A stretch of 64,000 nt of DNA from Flavobacterium sp. ALD4 (lineage in GTDB: Bacteria > Bacteroidota > Bacteroidia > Flavobacteriales > Flavobacteriaceae): positions 682,001 to 746,000 of the forward strand of contig NZ_PJBJ01000030.1 in the NCBI RefSeq assembly GCF_002836475.1, read 5' to 3'. Made by a program: the position numbers and the translations under genes. The notes under the pieces were generated by a model that was given only the letters and a program-made list of their open reading frames with translations, did not search any database and was not told the origin of the DNA. This document shows positions 37,373-46,317 of the stretch, one piece after another (position 1 is the first letter of the stretch; the number at the start of each line of letters is the position of its first letter).

Positions 37373-37406
37373 CAAAGGTAGTTAACAAAACTACATTTTT
37401 AAACAA
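37373..37406 (-). promoter_or_regulatory. Promoter of the candidate small RNA
   Basis: Read leftward: TTG (37404-37406), 23-base spacer, TACCTTTG (37373-37380). The -7 box is exact and the spacing is at the upper limit of the usual range. Confidence 0.6.
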
Positions 37407-37488
37407 AAAATGAAGTTTAACACATCATCAATAAAATCACATGTTGTTCGTCCTTTATTTTTTAACATAATGTAAAAAAAATAGGTTT

Positions 37489-38649
37489 TTACAGCGTTCC
37501 TCGCAATGCTTGCTCTCTCTCTATAGACTCAAACAACGCTTTGAAATTACCCGCCCCGAAGCCTTTGGCCCCCATTCGTTGAATAATTTCAAAAAACAAA
37601 GTCGGTCTGTCTTGCACTGGTTTTGTGAAGATTTGCAATAGATACCCTTCTTCATCTGCATCTACCATTATAGCCAGCTTCTCTATTTCATTTAAATCCT
37701 CCTTCATCATTTTCATGTGGTCTCCCAATCGTTCTGGAATCGCTTGATAATATGTATGAGGTGGAGCAGACAAAAATTCCACACCTCTGGCTTTTAGCTG
37801 ACTTATTGTTTTAATGATATCATCGGTTGCAATGGCAATATGTTGTATTCCCGGTCCACCATAAAAATCAAGGTACTCCTCAATTTGCGATTTTTTCTTA
37901 CCTTCTGCAGGTTCATTGATTGGAAACTTAATGCGTCCGTTTCCGTTGCTCATTACCTTACTCATCAAGGCTGAATATTCTGTGTTAATTTGTTTGTCAT
38001 CAAAAGAAAGGAAATTCACAAACCCCATTACATCTTCATAGAACTTAACCCAGGTATTCATTTCATTCCAACCTACATTCCCAACCATATGGTCAATGTA
38101 TTTTAATCCGGTTGGCTCTGGATTGTAATCAGATTTCCATTCTTTATAACCCGGCAAGAAGATACCCTTGTAATTTTTACGCTCAACAAAAATATGAACG
38201 GTTTCTCCGTAGGTATAAATCCCCGAGCGCACCACTTCACCAAATTCATCTTTTTCAACTGTAGGCTCCATAAAAGAACGAGCACCACGCTTCATTGTTT
38301 CTTCGTAAGCACTAGTGGCATCTTCCACCCAAAGAGCAGCTACTTTCACTCCATCTCCATGCTTTCTCAAATGGTCATTTATAGGAGAGTCTTGAGTTAA
38401 AGGTGTAGTAAGAACGATTCGCACCTTGTCTTGCATCAACACATAAGAAGTCCGATCTTTCACTCCTGTCTCTAAACCTGCGTAGGCTAATGACTGGTAC
38501 CCGAAAGCCGTTTTATAATAGTGTGCTGATTGTTTTGCATTTCCTACATAGAATTCTACATAATCGGTTCCTAATAAAGGAAGGAAATCTTGTGCTCCTT
38601 CAAATATTTTTTCCAGTCCGTATTCTACTGATTTTACTTCTTTATCCAT
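37489..38649 (-). CDS. hppD: 4-hydroxyphenylpyruvate dioxygenase
   Basis: Fe(II) enzyme that converts 4-hydroxyphenylpyruvate to homogentisate in tyrosine breakdown. The 386-residue protein consists of two VOC domains; the iron ligands are expected in IDHMVGNVGW (His), GIQHIAIATDDI (His) and LFFEIIQR (Glu), all intact. It follows hmgA, the next enzyme of the pathway, with about 195 bases between them that hold a dispersed repeat. Confidence 0.95.
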   Translation of the reverse strand: MDKEVKSVEYGLEKIFEGAQDFLPLLGTDYVEFYVGNAKQSAHYYKTAFGYQSLAYAGLETGVKDRTSYVLMQDKVRIVLTTPLTQDSPINDHLRKHGDGVKVAALWVEDATSAYEETMKRGARSFMEPTVEKDEFGEVVRSGIYTYGETVHIFVERKNYKGIFLPGYKEWKSDYNPEPTGLKYIDHMVGNVGWNEMNTWVKFYEDVMGFVNFLSFDDKQINTEYSALMSKVMSNGNGRIKFPINEPAEGKKKSQIEEYLDFYGGPGIQHIAIATDDIIKTISQLKARGVEFLSAPPHTYYQAIPERLGDHMKMMKEDLNEIEKLAIMVDADEEGYLLQIFTKPVQDRPTLFFEIIQRMGAKGFGAGNFKALFESIEREQALRGTL

Positions 38650-38715
38650 TTTTATATATTTTTTATAATTCGGTTTTTTATTATGACCGAAAATGTTGTT
38701 GATTGTTCTAAAGCC

Positions 38716-38795
38716 TAGCCCTGATAACAGTGAAAATCCTTTTTTGAGGTTTTTTAACCGAAAAAAGATTGTAACGAATAGCAGGAAAAAGCTCC
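38716..38795 (+). repeat. Dispersed structured intergenic element, copy A
   Basis: A 5' box AGCCCTGATAACAGTG and a 3' box ending GAATAGCAGG..AGCTCC flank a variable hairpin TTTTTTG-AGGTT / AACC-GAAAAAA. The same two boxes occur at 59575-59716. It lies between hmgA and hppD, antisense to their transcription. From memory, similar elements are scattered in Flavobacterium genomes; the strand given is that of the two shared boxes. Confidence 0.65.
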
Positions 38796-38844
38796 TTATT
38801 TAAATTGACATACTAAGTGAGTTTGTGTGCTTCCATACAATGAC

Positions 38845-40002
38845 TTACTCAACCCAAGATTTATAGTACTCACCATCATCAATTCCCATCGCTTCTTCTG
38901 TTACCATAAGCGTCCTAAAAGTATCAACCATTACGGCCAACTCATGTGTTTCCTTATGACCGATGCTTCTTTCCATCGCTCCCGGTGCAGGACCGTGTGG
39001 AATCCCTTTTGGGTGTAGTGTGATATGCCCCTGTTCAATGTTATTTCTACTCATGAAATCACCGTCAACATAATACAGTACCTCATCACTATCTACATTA
39101 CTATGATTGTAAGGAGCGGGAACTGATTTTGGATGGTAATCATACATCCTTGGCACAAAAGAACAGATCACAAAGGCGGATGTTTCAAATGTTTGATGCA
39201 CTGGTGGCGGTTGGTGAACACGTCCTGTTATTGGTTCAAAATTATGAATGCTAAATCCGTATGGATAATTATAGCCATCCCAACCCACTACATCAAAAGG
39301 GTGAGTGGCATAAACTACCTCATGTATCATTCCTTCTTTTTTAATTTTAATAAGAAAATCGCCTTTTTCATCATGAGTCTCGAGCTCCGTTGGCAAAATA
39401 AAATCACGCTCACAAAATGGAGCATGTTCTAAGTGTTGCCCCGACTCATTTTTGTATCGTTTTGGCGTATAAATTGGCGCAAAAGATTCTACATACAGCA
39501 ATCGATTGACCGCTGTATCAAAATCAATTTGATATATAACCCCCCTTGGGATAATGAGGTAATCTCCATACTCAAACGGGATATTTCCCATCATAGTACG
39601 TAATTTCCCCTTGCCTTTGTGAATGAAGATCATTTCATCAGCATCCGCATTTTTATAAAAATAATCACGCAATGATTTCTGTGGTGCCGCTAACCCTATA
39701 GTGCAGTCTTTGTTGACAAGTAGTGCTTTTCGACTGTCGAGAAAATCATCTTCTGGTTTTAGATCAAATCCCTTTAGCAATAAGGATTTAATGTTTTTGC
39801 CAATGGCAATTTTAGGCTCTACAGAATAGGACTTAAGAATTTCTTTTACTTGTGTAGGTCGGTGAACATGGTACAACAAGGCAGAATTACCGCTAAACCC
39901 TTCTGTTCCAAAAAGTTGCTCGTAATAAAAACCTCCTTCAAGTTTTTCAAATTGTGTGTGTCTTTTTTGAGGGAAAGTCCCTAATTTATGATAAAACGGC
40001 AT
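38845..40002 (-). CDS. hmgA: Homogentisate 1,2-dioxygenase
   Basis: Opens the homogentisate ring to maleylacetoacetate. The 385-residue cupin-fold protein is shorter than the fungal/animal enzyme but matches the bacterial flavobacterial form. His/Glu-rich iron-site segments are visible (HNFEPITGRVHQPPPVHQTFE, read in parts; DSDEVLYYVDGDFMSR; LHPKGIPHGPAPGAMERS; GHKETHELAVMVDT). It is the first gene of the hmgA-hppD pair. Fumarylacetoacetase is not in the window. Confidence 0.92.
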   Translation of the reverse strand: MPFYHKLGTFPQKRHTQFEKLEGGFYYEQLFGTEGFSGNSALLYHVHRPTQVKEILKSYSVEPKIAIGKNIKSLLLKGFDLKPEDDFLDSRKALLVNKDCTIGLAAPQKSLRDYFYKNADADEMIFIHKGKGKLRTMMGNIPFEYGDYLIIPRGVIYQIDFDTAVNRLLYVESFAPIYTPKRYKNESGQHLEHAPFCERDFILPTELETHDEKGDFLIKIKKEGMIHEVVYATHPFDVVGWDGYNYPYGFSIHNFEPITGRVHQPPPVHQTFETSAFVICSFVPRMYDYHPKSVPAPYNHSNVDSDEVLYYVDGDFMSRNNIEQGHITLHPKGIPHGPAPGAMERSIGHKETHELAVMVDTFRTLMVTEEAMGIDDGEYYKSWVE

Positions 40003-40292
40003 AATAAATTTAAATTAGAAGATTAGAAATAAAATAATTAGAAAATTAAACACCTTTTCTAATTAAACCGATATTACAGACTTAGATAATGACATAATTA
40101 GACCATTTTCCCAATTAATAAAATCCAATTAAACAACTTAAATATATTATCTAATTTCCTAATTGACCTCATTATCTAATTGACCTCTTACTCAGGATTT
40201 CTCTTGATGAAGAATTGAAGATAATCCAATAAACCTAGCCATTTAGTTTTCATTATAACAAATATCGGGATTTATATTGATATATATTAAAT
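40003..40292. other. AT-rich intergenic stretch with short repeats
   Basis: About 290 bases with many ATTAGA / TCTAAT motifs in both orientations, including the near-tandem pair CCTAATTGACCTCATTA / TCTAATTGACCTC at about 40161-40190. No gene. It looks like a decayed or simple-sequence repeat region upstream of hmgA. Confidence 0.5.
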
Positions 40293-42494
40293 TTAAAATA
40301 AAAATCCAACACTAAACCATGTATACCCTTTTTTGGTTTCCGGAGACCATGTATGTTTAATTTCTATTGGGCCAATGATCGTTTCTAAACCATAACCAAC
40401 TGCATAACCTGAATATTTAGGCAGCGAAACCCATCCAACGGATTCAAACAACCGGTCTCCCAGGTTCGCGAAATTTGCAGAAAAATTCAAATGATTTTTT
40501 TTATAAAACTCATAATCAATGGTCCCTGTCGACTTAATATAACTATTAGCTGCTATACTCAAAAAATCATATCCATAAAAATGCCTGAAATTATTGATTT
40601 GATTGTAGCCGTATCCTCCAAGTACAAAGTTGAAAAATGTAACACTATCATTTCCAAATGAAAACCCAGCTTCTGTTTGAATTTTAAGCGTTGTGTTTTT
40701 AAGGATTGTAGCCGCGAATCCAAAATCAGTTTTTGCAATAGAAAACTGGTTAAACATATTTGTATAGTCAGAAGAAACTAAAAAAGACTGTATGTCTCCA
40801 GAAAAATACCACCCTTGTTTAGGAAAATACTTATCGTCAAATGAATCATAATTCATGTAAGCAAAAAGACTTAAGTAATCACTTTTATCGATCACAGGAT
40901 TACTATTAGCCAATGTTCCTGATTTAATTTTTAAAAGCTTATACTCTAACCCTCCTCCGATAAGAAATTTTTGCACAAATAAAGATTGAAAATAAACTTG
41001 ATTTGTCATGTCCGAAAAATCAACATTGATTGAATTCACTCCCAAAACATCAAAATCTAAAGTGCTTATTTCTCTGGCTATGTTTTTATTGAATTGATTA
41101 AAATAGGATTTAAATCCAAAACTTAAATTGTAACCATTTTCAATATAATAGCCAAAATTATACCTGAAGTTATCTCCTAGCACAACATCCAGCGATGCAA
41201 CATCATTTTTAAATAACGTTTTTTTACGAGTTAAGTTGACCAAAACAGCACTCTTAAACAAGCCATCATAATGCAACCCGAATTTTAAATACGATTTTGT
41301 TGTGTTTTCTTTTAACGTGAGATTTAAATCATCCCCTAGCTCGTTTGCTTCTAGCGTATAATTAATGGTTCTGAAGTTTTCTGTCGCATTGATATTATTT
41401 ATACCCGCTTCTAACTGCTTATAAGTGATTTTAGCCCAAGGTTTAAATCTTAGTTTCCCTTCCACATAATCTTTAGTATAATTATCTAATTCATTACAGT
41501 TTATCTTTACTAACTGTAAACTATCTGTTACGATTTTTAATTTGGGCTTTTGATATTTATTTGAATCACCTACTAATGCTTCTATTTTTTCATACACTGC
41601 AAATGTTGCCTCCTCGCCTTTTACAATGATTTCTTTTCCTTTATCAAATGATATCACACCGTAATCTTGAATATCCGGTTTAATGTAAATATCAGTTTTT
41701 CTTATATTGTCCTTCATTTTTTCTATCGAATGAAGATTTGTAATTTGTACCAAAATTTTTGTAGCATCTTTGAGAGAATTTCTATCTCTTAAATCGTCTT
41801 GCACGTCTACACCAATTATTATATCTGCACCAAGCTTTCTTACTTCATCGATAGGGTAATTATTAGTCACTCCTCCATCTACTAAAAGTCTACCCTCTAT
41901 TTCTAACGGAGAAAATAAGGAAGGAAATGCGGAGCTTGCCATCATAGCTTCTGCCAGACTCCCTTTATTTAACAAAACCTCTTCCCCTGTTTCTATATCA
42001 GTAGCCATGCATAAAAAAGGAATTTGTAATTCATTAAAGTCCCTTACATGCCTTACGTGCCTTGTAATTCTACTTAATAAATTAAAATTATACATCCCTT
42101 TAGAAAGTGCTTCTGGTATTCCAATTTTAAAATTATTGAATGGTAAAACAAGTGCATACAATTCATCATTTCTTTTTTCATAAAAGTTCTTAGAAGACCT
42201 TGGAATAAAATCACTTATCAATTCATCAAAATTTGTCGATTGAAAAATAGAATCAATTTGAGCTGCGGTATATCCTGAGGCATAAAGCCCCCCAACCACT
42301 GAACCCATACTCGTTCCTCCAATGTAATCGATTTTTAAACCTGCTTCTTCAAGGACTTTCAAAACCCCTATATGCGCAAAACCTTTGGCACCGCCGCCGC
42401 TTAAAACCAAGCCTATTTTCGGTCTGTCCTGTTCTTGTGAAAACAAGGTCAAACAACTAAATAAAAAAAAAAGTAAGAGGCTCTGTTTTTTCAT
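40293..42494 (-). CDS. Patatin-like phospholipase with BamA-like barrel
   Basis: About 733 residues. It has a signal peptide (MKKQSLLLFFLFSCLTLFS), then a patatin domain with the oxyanion loop SGGGAKG, the nucleophile Ser in GGTSMGSVVGG and the catalytic Asp in VDGGVTNNYP. A POTRA-like segment (about 320-395) and a C-terminal 16-strand-type barrel ending FSVGFLF follow. This is the type Vd (PlpD-like) architecture, in which the lipase is presented or released at the cell surface. I chose the inner ATG at 42494 because it starts the signal peptide; an ATG 9 bases upstream exists. It follows uvrC by 58 bases. Confidence 0.9.
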   Translation of the reverse strand: MKKQSLLLFFLFSCLTLFSQEQDRPKIGLVLSGGGAKGFAHIGVLKVLEEAGLKIDYIGGTSMGSVVGGLYASGYTAAQIDSIFQSTNFDELISDFIPRSSKNFYEKRNDELYALVLPFNNFKIGIPEALSKGMYNFNLLSRITRHVRHVRDFNELQIPFLCMATDIETGEEVLLNKGSLAEAMMASSAFPSLFSPLEIEGRLLVDGGVTNNYPIDEVRKLGADIIIGVDVQDDLRDRNSLKDATKILVQITNLHSIEKMKDNIRKTDIYIKPDIQDYGVISFDKGKEIIVKGEEATFAVYEKIEALVGDSNKYQKPKLKIVTDSLQLVKINCNELDNYTKDYVEGKLRFKPWAKITYKQLEAGINNINATENFRTINYTLEANELGDDLNLTLKENTTKSYLKFGLHYDGLFKSAVLVNLTRKKTLFKNDVASLDVVLGDNFRYNFGYYIENGYNLSFGFKSYFNQFNKNIAREISTLDFDVLGVNSINVDFSDMTNQVYFQSLFVQKFLIGGGLEYKLLKIKSGTLANSNPVIDKSDYLSLFAYMNYDSFDDKYFPKQGWYFSGDIQSFLVSSDYTNMFNQFSIAKTDFGFAATILKNTTLKIQTEAGFSFGNDSVTFFNFVLGGYGYNQINNFRHFYGYDFLSIAANSYIKSTGTIDYEFYKKNHLNFSANFANLGDRLFESVGWVSLPKYSGYAVGYGLETIIGPIEIKHTWSPETKKGYTWFSVGFLF

Positions 42495-42552
42495 AAAAAG
42501 CATGGAGTTTTTAATGGCGTTGCTGTTTATTTAATTAATATTTCACTTAAAG

Positions 42553-44352
42553 TCATTCAGTTACCATTTTGTAAAAGTCGACAATTTTTTTGGCTTTTGA
42601 AGCACCTATAACATCCGAAATCTCCTTTTCTGTTGCTAATTTCAATCTTTTGACACTTTTAAAATGTTGTATTAACGCTAACATGGTTTTTTCGCCAATC
42701 CCGGGGATAGATTCTATCGAAGAATTTAACGCTGCTTTACTCCTTTGGTCTCTGTGATGCGTGATTCCAAATCGATGCGCTTCATTTCGCAATTGCTGAA
42801 TTACTTTCAACGTTTCTGATTTTTTATCTAAATACAAAGGAACCGAATCTCCAGGGTAAAATAATTCTTCCAGTCTTTTGGCTATACCAATTATCGCTAT
42901 TTTTCCTCTCAATCCTAAATCATCGATGCTTTTTAGCGCAGCCGATAGTTGTCCTTTTCCCCCATCAATAATTATCAACTGCGGCAAAGGCTGATTCTCC
43001 TCTAACAGTCTTTTATACCTGCGATACACCACTTCGGTCATTGAGGCAAAATCATCCGGTCCTTCAACCGTTTTAATATTAAAATGACGATAATCTTTCT
43101 TACTGGCCTTACCATCCTTAAAAACCACACAAGCAGCAACTGGATTGGCTCCTTGAATATTTGAATTATCAAAACATTCAATATGCCTTGGTTCAAATGA
43201 CAGTCGCAGATCTTTTTTCATTTGCGCCATGATTCTATTAGTATGCCTATCTGGATCTACAATTTGTAATTGTTTCAATTGTTCGATTCTGTAAAACTTC
43301 GCATTTCGAACAGAAAGATCCAGAATTTGTTTTTTATCTCCTAATTGCGGTACTGTCACTTTTAAATGTTCTCCTAAATCTACCGCAAACGGAACAATAA
43401 CTTCCCTGGATAATAACTGGAAACGCTCTCGGAGCTCTATTATGGCCAATTCTAATAATTCCGCATCCGTTTCCTCCAGTTTCTTCTTGATTTCCATGGT
43501 ATGGGAGCGAATAATCGAACCATGTGAAATTTGCAAAAAGTTCACGTAAGCGGCACTTTCATCAGAAACGATCGAGAATACGTCAATATTAGTGATTTTT
43601 GGATTTACGATAGTGGAGCGCGACTGATAATTCTCAAGCACTTCGATTTTCTCTTTTATCTTCTGCGCTTCTTCAAAATACATATTCTGGGCTAATTCCA
43701 TCATTACCCTTTTAAAGTCTTTCATGCTTTCTTTAAAATTTCCTTTCAGTATTTCTCGAATGGCATCCACTTGCTTTTGATAATTCTCTAAAGATTCATA
43801 CCCCTCACAAGGCCCTTTACAATTCCCTATATGATATTCGAGACAAACTTTGAACTTCCCGTTTTCTATGTTCGATTTACTTAAATCATAGTTACATGTT
43901 CTCAATGGATAAAGCTCTTTTATCAGCTCTAGGATCGTATTCACTGTTTTAAAACTAGTGTACGGGCCAAAATATTCCGAGCCGTCTTTTACCATTCTCC
44001 TGGTGGCAAAAATTCGTGCAAAAGGCTCTTTTTTTATGCACAACCAAGGGTAACTTTTATCATCGCGTAACAATACATTGTAGCGCGGCTGCAACGTTTT
44101 TATAAGATTGTTCTCTAACAGTAGGGCATCCGTTTCCGTAGGGACCACAATGTGTTTGATGGTTACAATTTTTTTTACCAATACATTCGTCTTGGCAGTA
44201 TCATGAATTTTATTGAAATAAGAAGAAACTCTTTTTTTCAGGTTCTTGGCTTTCCCCACATACAATATTTTGCCGTCCTTATCATAATATTGATATACAC
44301 CGGGACCATCAGGTAAGGTTTGTATTTGAAGTGCTAGAGTTGGGTTTTGCAT
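42553..44352 (-). CDS. uvrC: UvrABC system protein C
   Basis: Incises damaged DNA on both sides of a lesion in nucleotide excision repair. The 599-residue protein has an N-terminal GIY-YIG nuclease (PGVYQYYDKDGKILYVGKAK), a UVR motif (YFEEAQKIKEKIEVL), an RNase H-like nuclease (ECFDNSNIQGANPV, IIDGGKGQLSAA) and a C-terminal helix-hairpin-helix (IPGIGEKTMLAL). Complete. Confidence 0.96.
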   Translation of the reverse strand: MQNPTLALQIQTLPDGPGVYQYYDKDGKILYVGKAKNLKKRVSSYFNKIHDTAKTNVLVKKIVTIKHIVVPTETDALLLENNLIKTLQPRYNVLLRDDKSYPWLCIKKEPFARIFATRRMVKDGSEYFGPYTSFKTVNTILELIKELYPLRTCNYDLSKSNIENGKFKVCLEYHIGNCKGPCEGYESLENYQKQVDAIREILKGNFKESMKDFKRVMMELAQNMYFEEAQKIKEKIEVLENYQSRSTIVNPKITNIDVFSIVSDESAAYVNFLQISHGSIIRSHTMEIKKKLEETDAELLELAIIELRERFQLLSREVIVPFAVDLGEHLKVTVPQLGDKKQILDLSVRNAKFYRIEQLKQLQIVDPDRHTNRIMAQMKKDLRLSFEPRHIECFDNSNIQGANPVAACVVFKDGKASKKDYRHFNIKTVEGPDDFASMTEVVYRRYKRLLEENQPLPQLIIIDGGKGQLSAALKSIDDLGLRGKIAIIGIAKRLEELFYPGDSVPLYLDKKSETLKVIQQLRNEAHRFGITHHRDQRSKAALNSSIESIPGIGEKTMLALIQHFKSVKRLKLATEKEISDVIGASKAKKIVDFYKMVTE

Positions 44353-44463
44353 TATAATGTTATTTCACAAAGATACATCTTGATTTAGCGAGATGCATAT
44401 CATTCTTATTAGTTTGAACTTATCTATTTAAGTCCAAATTTACGAATTACAAATAATAATCTC

Positions 44464-44471
44464 TAATTTTG
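44464..44471 (+). promoter_or_regulatory. -7 element before the AstE/AspA-like gene
   Basis: TAATTTTG fits TAnnTTTG, 17 bases before the ATG. No clear -33 TTG. Confidence 0.35.
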
Positions 44472-44488
44472 ATTTTTTTTAATACAAT

Positions 44489-45463
44489 ATGAAAAACATA
44501 AAGCCCATAATCATTTTAGGAGAATCCATATTGCCAGGCGAAAGCAAAACAATTGATATGGAAATTGCTAAACTACACAACACCGCAGAACTAAAAATCC
44601 CAATAATAGTCAGGCGTTCTAAAATCGATGGTCCCATTGTGCTTTTTTCGGCGGGAATTCATGGAGATGAAATCAATGGCGTTGAGATTGTTCGTCAACT
44701 TATCACGAAGAAAATCAACAAACCTAAAAAAGGAACCATCATTTGCATTCCCATAATTAACATGTTCGGTTTTCTTAATAAAAGCAGAAAATTTCCTGAT
44801 GGCAGAGACTTGAATCGCGTTTTTCCGGGGAGCAAAAATGGCTCTCTTGCCAGTCGCTTTGCGTATTACATGCTAACTGAAATTATGCCATTAGTTGATT
44901 ACGCAGTTGATTTTCATGCAGGAGGCGCCAGCCGATTCAATGCCCCTCAAATTCGTCTCGCTCCAAACAATCCGGAATTAATAACATTGGCCAATGTCTT
45001 TAATGCCCCGTTTACTTTATTCTCTAAAAACGTTCCCGGTTCATTTAGGAACGCAAGCCATAAATTGAACGTGAAAATGTTACTTTTTGAAGGTGGAAAA
45101 TCCCTCGACATTGACGAATCTGTTTCAGATGCCGGAGTGCAAGGTGTAAAACGACTTTTGAGTCACCTTGATATGTTAGATCCAAAACACAGTATTGAGG
45201 AACCGGAATCGGAGACTATTTATATTGAAAAATCGTCCTGGATAAGAGCGCAATGTTCCGGTTTATTACACGATAATGGCTGCATAGGCCATTACGTTCA
45301 TAAAGGCGCCCTTCTTGCTGTCATTACGGATCCTTTTGGTGAGTTTGAACGAAAAGTAAACGCCCCTAACGATGGCTACATCATCAATGCAAACCTTTCT
45401 CCTATTGTTTATCAAGGCGATGCTGTTTACCACATAAGCAAAACAATTAGAGATGGAAAGTAA
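44489..45463 (+). CDS. Succinylglutamate desuccinylase/aspartoacylase family protein
   Basis: A 324-residue zinc carboxypeptidase-fold (M14-like) deacylase. Visible zinc and catalytic motifs are AGIHGDEINGVEIV (His, Glu), the RDLNRVFPG arginine motif, VDFHAGG (His) and LLFEGGKS (Glu). A C-terminal beta-rich lid follows. The substrate is unknown; no arginine-succinyltransferase genes are nearby, so an AstE role is unlikely. It overlaps the following 5-FCL gene by 11 bases. Confidence 0.87.
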   Translation: MKNIKPIIILGESILPGESKTIDMEIAKLHNTAELKIPIIVRRSKIDGPIVLFSAGIHGDEINGVEIVRQLITKKINKPKKGTIICIPIINMFGFLNKSRKFPDGRDLNRVFPGSKNGSLASRFAYYMLTEIMPLVDYAVDFHAGGASRFNAPQIRLAPNNPELITLANVFNAPFTLFSKNVPGSFRNASHKLNVKMLLFEGGKSLDIDESVSDAGVQGVKRLLSHLDMLDPKHSIEEPESETIYIEKSSWIRAQCSGLLHDNGCIGHYVHKGALLAVITDPFGEFERKVNAPNDGYIINANLSPIVYQGDAVYHISKTIRDGK

Positions 45464-46025
45464 CAAAAAGGAATTACGCACAAAGTACAAAGCCTTAAGG
45501 AGTCAACTTTCTGATAATGATGTAGAAACCATGAGTTTGGCTATTACAAACCTCTTACTTACACTTCCTATTTGGGAGAAAAGGTATTTCCATATTTTTC
45601 TACCCATTACAGAACAAAAAGAAGTAGATACTGAATTAATCTTGCACTTACTTTCTGGAAAAGACAAAGAAATAATCATCTCAAAAGCTGATTTTGATAG
45701 TCGTAAGATGACTCACTTCCTTTTGACAGACAATACGAAAATCAAGAAAAATGAGTATAACATTCCCGAACCTGTTGATGGAATTGAAGTTCCTTCAAAT
45801 AAAATTGAAGTTGTTTTTGTGCCGTTATTGGCATACGACAAACAAGCGCACCGCGTGGGATATGGCAAAGGCTTTTATGATAAGTTCCTAGGAGAGTGCA
45901 GTCCCGGAACCATTAAGATTGGACTTTCCTTTTTTGAAGCTGAGGAATCGATTACCGATATTTATGAAGATGACATCCGGATGGATTATTGTATCACTCC
46001 AAATAATATTCATAAGTTCGAATAA
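45453..46025 (+). CDS. 5-formyltetrahydrofolate cyclo-ligase
   Basis: ATP-dependent conversion of 5-formyltetrahydrofolate to 5,10-methenyltetrahydrofolate. The 190-residue protein starts KKELRTKYKALRSQL and carries the signature VPLLAYDKQAHRVGYGKGFYDKFL. It overlaps the preceding deacylase gene by 11 bases, so translation is coupled. Confidence 0.93.
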   Translation: MESNKKELRTKYKALRSQLSDNDVETMSLAITNLLLTLPIWEKRYFHIFLPITEQKEVDTELILHLLSGKDKEIIISKADFDSRKMTHFLLTDNTKIKKNEYNIPEPVDGIEVPSNKIEVVFVPLLAYDKQAHRVGYGKGFYDKFLGECSPGTIKIGLSFFEAEESITDIYEDDIRMDYCITPNNIHKFE

Positions 46026-46062
46026 TAAAACCTAAATTCGCGTCCTAAAAATATTTTAAATT

Positions 46063-46260
46063 ATGAAAGTTATTAAAGCTTCAAAATTTGCCGTAACCCT
46101 TCTGGTTATTCTGTTTACCATATCATTGTCAAGTTGCAGTTTCAGGACAACCACACACCGCTCTAATTATAAAGCGAAAAAGATTCCTCCAGGACAAGCA
46201 AAAAAAATTCATGGAGATAAAAGCGCCAAAAATTATGCACCAGGGCATAATAAAAGATAA
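46063..46260 (+). CDS. Small basic lipoprotein (PPGQAKK type)
   Basis: A 65-residue lipoprotein: signal ending ISLSSC (Cys about 25), then a basic tail with the segment IPPGQAKKIHGDKSAKNYAP. Short proteins with this tail are common in flavobacteria and are sometimes mislabelled quinol oxidase subunit 4; the real function is unknown. Last gene of the unit, followed by a bidirectional terminator. Confidence 0.75.
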   Translation: MKVIKASKFAVTLLVILFTISLSSCSFRTTTHRSNYKAKKIPPGQAKKIHGDKSAKNYAPGHNKR

Positions 46261-46301
46261 AAAAAAAGACCAATTCAGAATCTGAATTGGTCTTTTTTTT
46301 T
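46261..46301. terminator. Bidirectional terminator
   Basis: Stem AAGACCAATTCAGA / TCTGAATTGGTCTT flanked by A-run and T-run, between the convergent lipoprotein and lspA genes. Confidence 0.9.
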
Positions 46302-46317
46302 ATCTGAGTTTTTAATA

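Noticed and set aside
37322-37381. Short plus-strand frame MKFISIRKETTPSFLRVQR as a leader peptide
   Set aside because: It has no downstream gene on that strand to control and is antisense to the better supported small-RNA unit.
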